Assembly (NCBI GenBank): GCA_025997795.1
Contig: BNVB01000083.1
Span: forward strand, 1-8,564
Direction of reading: 5' to 3'
Source: Spirochaetia bacterium
GTDB taxonomy: Bacteria > Spirochaetota > Spirochaetia > Treponematales > Breznakiellaceae
Length of the DNA: 8,564 nucleotides
The notes below the pieces were generated by a model. The model was not told the origin of the DNA, made no database searches, and saw nothing but the letters and a program-made list of their open reading frames with translations. Below, piece after piece: positions 1 to 3,440 of this stretch. The number at the start of each line of letters is the position of its first letter. Position 1 is the stretch's first letter. A program made the translations under genes and the position numbers.

Positions 1-727
1 CCGAAGGATGGGTACTAAGGAATTCAGGGGTTCCGCCGCCGCCCAGGGAAGCCATCCGTTCCCAGAAGGGTACCGATTGGTCGGGGTTGTAAGCCGCCAC
101 CGACATAAGGATAAGCCCGATATGATCCGCCTCGCTTTCGTGGGCCCGGGAAAATGGCAGGGTACCGAATATGGTAGAACCGGCGCCGTATATGGTCATG
201 GCAAGGGCCTGGCTGTTTTCGCTCTTATTGGCAGCAAAGATACTTATACCCGCGGCCCCCAATTCCTGGAGTATACCGGCACTGGCCCGCTGCTGGCCAT
301 GGTTAAGCAGGGCGTGGGCAACTTCGTGGCCCAGCACCACCGCCAGGCCCGTCTCGTCCCTGGTAACGGGGAGGATTCCCGAATAAACCACAATTTTTCC
401 GCCGGGCATACACCACGCGTTAACTTCGTCAGATTTAACCAGCTGGTACTCCCACTGGTAACCGGCAAGGTAATCCCGGCGCCCTATCGATTCGGCCCAT
501 TTTTCCGCCGCCAGGCGGATACGGTTTCCCACCCGCGCTACCATGGCCGCTTCCGGGGTACCCTGGATAACGGTATTTTCGCTTATAAACTGGCGGTACT
601 GGGTAAATGAAGAAGCCATCAGTTCATTTTCGTCCACCAGGGCCAGGGTTTTTTGACCAGTATAGGGATTGGTAACGCAGGCGGTAATAACAAGCGCTGC
701 GGCCAGCATAGTAAGCAGTTTTTTCAT
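1..727 (-). CDS. M48-family zinc metallopeptidase lipoprotein (3' end outside window)
   Basis: 242 codons are visible, starting at ATG 725-727 behind a good GGAGGA Shine-Dalgarno (complement of 731-736). The N-terminus is a lipoprotein signal: two lysines, a hydrophobic stretch, and the lipobox I-T-A-C with Cys17 as the lipidation site, so the protein should be anchored in a membrane facing the periplasm. The zinc-binding HEVAH lies at residues 134-138, followed by the third-ligand motif ESEAD at 197-201. Upstream, NAWCMPGGKI (about 103-112) is the usual M48 substrate-strand motif. The last visible residues, LSTHPS, match the conserved motif near the end of BepA/LoiP-like M48 domains, so only a short tail is probably missing. 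Family knowledge suggests envelope protein quality control; the substrate is unknown. It is divergent from the neighbouring tRNA gene and appears to have its own promoter. Confidence 0.93.
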   Translation of the reverse strand, partial: MKKLLTMLAAALVITACVTNPYTGQKTLALVDENELMASSFTQYRQFISENTVIQGTPEAAMVARVGNRIRLAAEKWAESIGRRDYLAGYQWEYQLVKSDEVNAWCMPGGKIVVYSGILPVTRDETGLAVVLGHEVAHALLNHGQQRASAGILQELGAAGISIFAANKSENSQALAMTIYGAGSTIFGTLPFSRAHESEADHIGLILMSVAAYNPDQSVPFWERMASLGGGGTPEFLSTHPS

Positions 728-751
728 GGTTCCTCCAAAATTGTTATAAAC

Positions 752-781
752 AGGATACCCCCGCCGGGGGTTTTTTTTCAA
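752..781 (-). promoter_or_regulatory. Candidate sigma-70-like promoter of the M48 gene
   Basis: On the minus strand, TTGAAA (781-776) is followed after 18 nt by TATCCT (757-752), which would start transcription about 18 nt before the ATG. The -35 box matches 5/6 and the -10 box 4/6. Most of the spacer is a perfect C5-GGC-G5 inverted repeat, which is unusual inside a promoter and may affect its activity. The call rests on motif and position only. Confidence 0.35.
758..778 (+). terminator. Terminator-like GC hairpin plus T8
   Basis: CCCCC (758-762), loop GCC, GGGGG (766-770), then eight T (771-778) has the form of an intrinsic terminator on the plus strand. No plus-strand gene lies upstream to need it. 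It sits inside the predicted spacer of the minus-strand M48 promoter, so it could block antisense transcription or be incidental. Confidence 0.3.
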
Positions 782-837
782 CAGGTTTTTTGCTAAGATA
801 CCTCTACAGACTGCTAACGACTGTTAAGCAGAAGTTT

Positions 838-911
838 GCGACACTAGCTCATCCGGATAGAGCAGCTGCCTTCTAAGCAGCAGGTGGGCCGTTCGAGTCG
901 GCCGTGTCGCG
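838..911 (+). tRNA. tRNA-Arg (anticodon TCT)
   Basis: A complete cloverleaf can be folded by eye. The acceptor GCGACAC (838-844) pairs perfectly with GTGTCGC (904-910). The D stem is GCTC/GAGC, the anticodon stem GCTGC/GCAGC (865-869 and 877-881), and the loop CTTCTAA holds anticodon TCT at 872-874, which reads AGA. The variable loop is AGGTG, and the T arm GGCCG-TTCGAGT-CGGCC runs 887-903. The discriminator is G911 and CCA is not encoded. A T5 run (912-916) follows. The 3' end is the site of an att-like duplication: 896-922 recurs inverted beside iorB, and 869-904 recurs at 1743-1778. The left junction leaves the gene intact. An imperfect hairpin (811-831) lies just upstream; no convincing promoter was seen. 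Confidence 0.95.
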
Positions 912-922
912 TTTTTACACCG
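896..922 (+). repeat. 27-bp att-like repeat at tRNA-Arg 3' end (left copy)
   Basis: This sequence is identical to the reverse complement of 2467-2493. It covers the tRNA-Arg T-loop to the discriminator, the T5 run, and the reverse complement of the last bases of iorB, including its stop (915-917) and Val codon. It therefore preserves the ancestral junction between tRNA-Arg and a convergent iorB. Module sequence starts immediately after it at 923. It resembles the core duplication left by integration at a tRNA 3' end; no integrase gene is in the window. Confidence 0.8.
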
Positions 923-960
923 AGGGGACGGCCAGGGTTTTGATGTAAGGAAAGAAAAAG

Positions 961-1446
961 ATGGACGTGCCAAAAATATATCTTGAAACCACGATGTTCA
1001 GCTTTTATTACGAAACCCGGCAAGAACCGCATTATCAGGAATATAAGGCCCAGGTACGGCAAATTTTTGACCAGATACAATCCGGGAAGTATGAGCCCTA
1101 TACATCCCCGTATGCAACCGATGAAATTGAAGGGGAAAAAGACCCGGTAAAGCGGGAAAAAATGAAAGGGCTTATAAGGGAATACGGTGTTACCATTTTA
1201 GAAAGGACAGAAGAAGTAGAACGGCTTGCGGCCCTGTATATCCAGGAAAAGGCCATATCCCCGGAGTGGGCAGCGGATGCGGCGCATATTGCCATTACGG
1301 TGATCAGTGGCTTAGATTTTATAGTGAGCCTTAATTTTACCCATATTGCCCGGCCGTGGACTATTGAGATGGTACGGCGGGTAAATGGCAGGGAAGAATA
1401 TAAGGGCGTGGGCATATACAAACCAGCGGAGGTATTGGAATTATGA
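961..1446 (+). CDS. VapC-like PIN-domain protein, probable ribonuclease toxin (intact copy A)
   Basis: 161 residues. The start ATG 961 has AAGGA at 947-951, nine bases upstream. The N-terminus KIYLETTMFSFYY is the PIN-family first strand, with Glu9 where Asp is usual. Further acidic positions fit the PIN active site: TDE near residue 55, Asp106 in AADAAHIA, and Asp119 in GLDFIVSLNF, where the end of the fold usually reads SWNF. PIN toxins of type II toxin-antitoxin systems are magnesium-dependent RNases that cut tRNA or rRNA; this target is unknown. The gene overlaps the next small ORF by four bases (ATGA), so toxin-first, translationally coupled expression is likely. It begins 38 nt after the 27-bp tRNA-end repeat, so it is cargo of the inserted module. 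A truncated copy (B) and a decayed copy (C) lie nearby. The PIN fold is confident; toxin activity is inferred. Confidence 0.82.
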   Translation: MDVPKIYLETTMFSFYYETRQEPHYQEYKAQVRQIFDQIQSGKYEPYTSPYATDEIEGEKDPVKREKMKGLIREYGVTILERTEEVERLAALYIQEKAISPEWAADAAHIAITVISGLDFIVSLNFTHIARPWTIEMVRRVNGREEYKGVGIYKPAEVLEL

Positions 1447-1709
1447 AAACCGTAGAGGAATACCTGAACGATCCCCGGATACTGAATGATCCCGACATGG
1501 CGGATACTTTGGAGCCGGTAAAAGAAATTCACGCTGCCCGGTTAAAACTCCAGGACGAAACAGCGGCAATGTCCCCGGCAGAAAGAAACGAATACATCAA
1601 TGACAAGGCCCGGAAGTTTTTAGCCAGTATCGGGGTTACTCCCCGGCTTGCGAATATGTCCGGCCAGGGCAAATTAAAACCCAGGGCGGTATCTGCCGCC
1701 GGGGTATAG
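1443..1709 (+). CDS. Putative antitoxin partner of the PIN protein (copy A)
   Basis: 88 residues, starting at ATG 1443 inside the PIN stop region (ATGA overlap) with GGAGG at 1428-1432. It is small, charged and probably helical: MKTVEEYLNDPRILNDPDM, then EPVKEIHAARLKLQDETAAM and SPAERNEYINDKARKFLASIG. The pattern EP-x-x-EIHA-x-RL-x-x-QDET is shared with copies C and D, so it defines a small family. I do not recognise a named DNA-binding fold. The antitoxin role is inferred from size, coupling and constant pairing with the PIN gene. The final 15 codons (GQGKLKPRAVSAAGV) are nearly invariant at DNA level in all three copies, whereas the body has diverged, which points to conservation of the DNA itself. 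Confidence 0.75.
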   Translation: MKTVEEYLNDPRILNDPDMADTLEPVKEIHAARLKLQDETAAMSPAERNEYINDKARKFLASIGVTPRLANMSGQGKLKPRAVSAAGV

Positions 1710-1733
1710 CCCAGCTCTGTGCAGTTATTAGTC
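1660..1733 (+). repeat. Conserved module 3' end, left inverted-repeat arm
   Basis: This matches the reverse complement of 2490-2565 with only a 2-nt indel after the antitoxin stop. The first 50 bp (1660-1709, the antitoxin C-terminal codons) are identical to copy D and differ at two positions from copy C (2806-2855). It contains a bipartite hairpin at 1679-1705: ACCC, GGCGG (1685-1689), a six-base loop, CCGCC (1696-1700), GGGT. The two arms flank iorB in opposite orientation and are the obvious substrate for inversion of the segment between them. Confidence 0.85.
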
Positions 1734-1742
1734 CTATAATGT

Positions 1743-1778
1743 CCTTCTAAGCAGCAGGTGGGCCGTTCGAGTCGGCCG
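1743..1778 (+). repeat. 36-bp fragment of tRNA-Arg (anticodon loop to T arm)
   Basis: A perfect copy of 869-904: the last base of the 5' anticodon stem, the anticodon loop with TCT, the variable loop, the T arm and the first base of the 3' acceptor strand. It has no 5' half and cannot make a tRNA. It joins directly to a second copy of the module start (AGGGG at 1779). The 18 bases present between the corresponding points at the real tRNA (905-922) are missing, and the removed block is bounded by CCG on both sides. Confidence 0.85.
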
Positions 1779-1849
1779 AGGGGATGCCCAGGATTTTGAC
1801 GTAAGGAGAAATAAAGATGGACGTGCCAAAAATATATCTTGAAACCACG
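1779..1849 (+). pseudogene. 5' fragment of a PIN-domain gene (copy B)
   Basis: This 71-base stretch aligns without gaps to 923-993, the leader and first 11 codons of PIN copy A. The 33 coding bases (1817-1849, MDVPKIYLETT) are identical and the 38-base leader has about seven mismatches. A Shine-Dalgarno, AAGGAG, is kept before ATG 1817. Homology ends abruptly after the eleventh codon, where sequence belonging to the iorA/iorB junction begins. The frame then runs out of register through the iorB start to a stop at 2084-2086, so any product would be a meaningless chimera. Confidence 0.8.
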
Positions 1850-1899
1850 GTAAACCTGTCTTGTCCAGGGCCTCAAAAAAAGGTATTGTTTCTTTATGA
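1850..1899 (+). pseudogene. Possible severed 3' end of iorA upstream of iorB
   Basis: One frame here reads KPVLSRASKKGIVSL and stops at TGA 1897-1899, which overlaps the iorB ATG (1896-1898) as ATGA, the classic arrangement of coupled iorA-iorB genes. Module sequence (copy B) ends at 1849, so this segment is pre-insertion DNA still attached to iorB. It may be the original last 15 codons of iorA, cut off by the insertion between the two genes. No motif confirms this, and it could be plain leader sequence. Confidence 0.4.
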
Positions 1900-2474
1900 A
1901 ATGCGACTGCATTCTGGCCGGTGTCGGCGGCCAGGGGGTACTTTCCATCGCCGCCATTATTGCCCGCGCTGCATCGGCGGCGGGATTGGTGGTACGTCAA
2001 AGCGAGGTCCACGGTATGGCCCAGCGGGGCGGCGCAGTGTTGGCCCAGCTCCGGCTGGCGGATGCGGGAGAAACCATCGCCAGTGATATGGTACCCCAGG
2101 GCGGCGCAGACCTTATCATTTCCATGGAAATTCTGGAAAGCCTCCGTTACCTCTCCCGGCTTTCGCCGCTAGGGAACCTGGTAACGGCGGCAGAACCCTT
2201 TATCAATATTCCCGCTTATCCTGAAACAGCGGAACTGGAACAGGCTGTACAAAGCCTCCCCTCTTCCTCCTTGGTCCGGGCCGTAACACTGGCAAAAGAA
2301 GCGGGCCACCCCAAAGCGGTAAATATGGTGATGGTAGGAGCGGCCAGCCCCTTCCTCCCTATTCCGGCGGATGTACTGGAACATACTATCGAAGAAGTGT
2401 TCTCTGCCAAGAGCCCGGAACTGGCGGAAATCAACAAAAAAGCTTTTCGCCTGGGCCGGGCCCAAACGGTGTAA
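1896..2474 (+). CDS. iorB: Indolepyruvate:ferredoxin oxidoreductase, beta subunit
   Basis: 192 residues, normal length for the family. The N-terminus CDCILAGVGGQGVLSIAAII is the GVGGQG nucleotide-binding-like signature of the gamma/beta-type domain of 2-oxoacid:ferredoxin oxidoreductases. SEVHGMAQRGGAV (about residues 36-48) is also diagnostic. With IorA it oxidises aryl pyruvates such as indolepyruvate to aryl-acetyl-CoA, reducing ferredoxin, during anaerobic catabolism of aromatic amino acids in the cytoplasm. It normally follows iorA on the same strand. Here it faces iorA, about 970 bp from the iorA stop, flanked by inverted module ends. Only a weak AGG (1881-1883) precedes the ATG, consistent with an ancestor translated by coupling to iorA. 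No convincing promoter is seen; it may depend on read-through from PIN module A. The reading frame itself is intact. Confidence 0.93.
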   Translation: MKCDCILAGVGGQGVLSIAAIIARAASAAGLVVRQSEVHGMAQRGGAVLAQLRLADAGETIASDMVPQGGADLIISMEILESLRYLSRLSPLGNLVTAAEPFINIPAYPETAELEQAVQSLPSSSLVRAVTLAKEAGHPKAVNMVMVGAASPFLPIPADVLEHTIEEVFSAKSPELAEINKKAFRLGRAQTV

Positions 2475-2493
2475 AAACGCGACACGGCCGACT
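2467..2493 (-). repeat. 27-bp att-like repeat at iorB 3' end (inverted right copy)
   Basis: The exact reverse complement of 896-922. It contains the last Val codon and stop of iorB followed by the displaced 3' end of tRNA-Arg. On the minus strand it directly follows the module 3' end. If the iorB segment is flipped back, this copy becomes a direct repeat of 896-922 and the two bracket one complete PIN/antitoxin module. Confidence 0.8.
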
Positions 2494-2565
2494 AATAACT
2501 GCACAGAGCTGGGCACTATACCCCGGCGGCAGATACCGCCCTGGGTTTTAATTTGCCCTGGCCGG
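2490..2565 (-). repeat. Conserved module 3' end, right inverted-repeat arm
   Basis: The reverse complement of 1660-1733 apart from two extra bases after the antitoxin stop. It includes the last codons of antitoxin D and the post-stop tail GCCCAGCTCTGTGCAGTTAT. Copy C (2806-2855) shares the coding part but not the tail, because it runs directly into copy D. Confidence 0.85.
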
Positions 2566-2785
2566 CAAAGTTGACATACTGCGGAACAGGGAGGCCCTGG
2601 CCGACAAAGAGAGCTGTTGCGTTCCGCTGGTGGTACGAGGCTTTCTCCTCAAGCGTCATGCCTGCGGTTTCGTCCTGGATCATCAGGCGGATCGCGTGCA
2701 GCTCCCTGACAGGCTCCAATGCCCCGGACATGGCGGGGTCATTCAGAATCCGGGGATCAGTCAAGTATTCCTGTGCCGTTTTCAC
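2516..2785 (-). CDS. Putative antitoxin (copy D), no adjacent toxin
   Basis: 89 residues starting at GTG 2785-2783, with GGAGG about ten bases upstream. It is clearly homologous to copy A across its length: the N-terminal half shares YL-x-DPRILNDP and the EP-x-RE-x-HA-x-RL-x-x-QDET core, the middle has diverged, and the 15-residue tail GQGKLKPRAVSAAGV is identical. The roughly 22 bases before the start are the remnant 3' end of a PIN gene (EVLE codons), in the same relation as in the intact module, but the PIN stop and ATG of the intact copies are altered. It lies directly behind copy C, with no room for a promoter, so it probably depends on transcription from iorA or module C. Orphan antitoxin activity is possible but inferred. 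Confidence 0.7.
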   Translation of the reverse strand: MKTAQEYLTDPRILNDPAMSGALEPVRELHAIRLMIQDETAGMTLEEKASYHQRNATALFVGQGLPVPQYVNFAGQGKLKPRAVSAAGV

Positions 2786-2805
2786 TTTCCAATACCTCCA
2801 AGGGT

Positions 2806-3075
2806 TTATACCCCGGCGGCAGATACCGCCCTGGGTTTTAATTTACCCTGGCCGGCAAAGTTGACATACAGCGGAAGGGGCAGCCCCAAGCTATCAAACA
2901 TCGCGTCAGTCCGTTTCCGGTGTAAAGCTTCTTTCTCCTCAAAGGACATCCCCGCCGTTTCGTCCTGCTGCTTGAGCCGGATGGCGTGGATTGTTCGTAT
3001 TTCCTCCGGGCCGCGCATAAGCCCCAGGTCTCCGGTTATCCGGGGATCGTTGAGATAGTCCTGTATCGTCTTCAT
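2806..3075 (-). CDS. Putative antitoxin (copy C) next to a decayed PIN gene
   Basis: 89 residues, ATG 3075-3073, with GGAGG (complement of 3086-3090 and the next bases) upstream. It carries the family features: MKTIQDYLNDPRI, the IRTIHAIRLKQQDETAGM core, an EEKEALHRKRTDAMF helix-like stretch, and the invariant GQGKLKPRAVSAAGV end. Copies C and D also share the 14 bases just before the conserved 3' end, so they are closer to each other there than to A. The ORF keeps the toxin-first coupling (TGA of the frameshifted PIN frame overlaps its ATG), although the PIN gene is broken. It is still open and well started, so the antitoxin has outlived its toxin at this position. Confidence 0.72.
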   Translation of the reverse strand: MKTIQDYLNDPRITGDLGLMRGPEEIRTIHAIRLKQQDETAGMSFEEKEALHRKRTDAMFDSLGLPLPLYVNFAGQGKLKPRAVSAAGV

Positions 3076-3423
3076 AATTCCAATACCTCCGAGGGTTTGT
3101 AAATTCCAATGGGCTTATAGCCTTCCCGGAAATTCACCGCACCCGCTCAACCGTCCAAGGCCGAACGATATGCGTAAAATTCAGGCTCACAATAAAGTCT
3201 AAGCCATTGGCCGCAGTCACGGCAATATGGGTCGCATCCGTTTCCCACGCTGGGGAAACCACATCCTCCCGAAGATACAGCTCCACAAGGTGTTGCGCTT
3301 CATCGCTGGGAAACAAAACCTTGATGCCGTATCCAGGAATGAGAGCAAGCATTTTTTGCCGTTTCACCTCATCGGGCTCATCCGTCAATTCGTCCGTTGC
3401 AAGAGAGGACGTGAAAGCCTCAC
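3072..3423 (-). pseudogene. 5'-truncated, frameshifted PIN-domain gene (copy C)
   Basis: The minus strand reads EAFTSSLATDELTDEP, then VVSPAWETDATHIAVTAANG, then LDFIVSLNFTHIVRPWTVE, matching PIN copy A from about residue 45 to 138. The first ~44 codons are missing; the join to iorA flanking sequence is about 20 bases after the iorA stop. A premature TGA occurs at 3136-3134. Resuming one base back restores a tail ending IYKPSEVLEL that overlaps the antitoxin C start exactly as in the intact module. Compared with copy A, a 4-base loss in a CGG-rich spot explains the frameshift. Lacking the first catalytic acidic residue and the start codon, it cannot make a normal toxin. Confidence 0.8.
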
Positions 3424-3440
3424 AAGGATCCTGGCTCCCT

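Noticed and set aside
8..610. Long plus-strand ORF at the left edge
   Set aside because: It is the antisense shadow of the M48 metallopeptidase, whose HExxH, ExEAD and lipobox fix the true strand.
1660..1733. Integron attC site at the module end, given cassette-like small genes and known treponemal integrons
   Set aside because: No RYYYAAC/GTTRRRY core sites were found around the hairpin, modules occur in both orientations, and several genes share one unit, so a standard integron array does not fit.
1735..1740. TATAAT as a promoter for module B or iorB
   Set aside because: A perfect -10 hexamer, but nothing like a -35 box lies 16-18 bp upstream (CAGCTC at the expected place).
1817..2086. 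89-codon ORF starting as a PIN protein
   Set aside because: Only the first 11 residues are PIN; the rest is iorB in the wrong frame.
2516..3075. CRISPR-like array from the repeated segments
   Set aside because: Only two or three copies, spaced by gene-length coding sequence and containing intact ORFs; no short regular repeat-spacer pattern and no cas genes.
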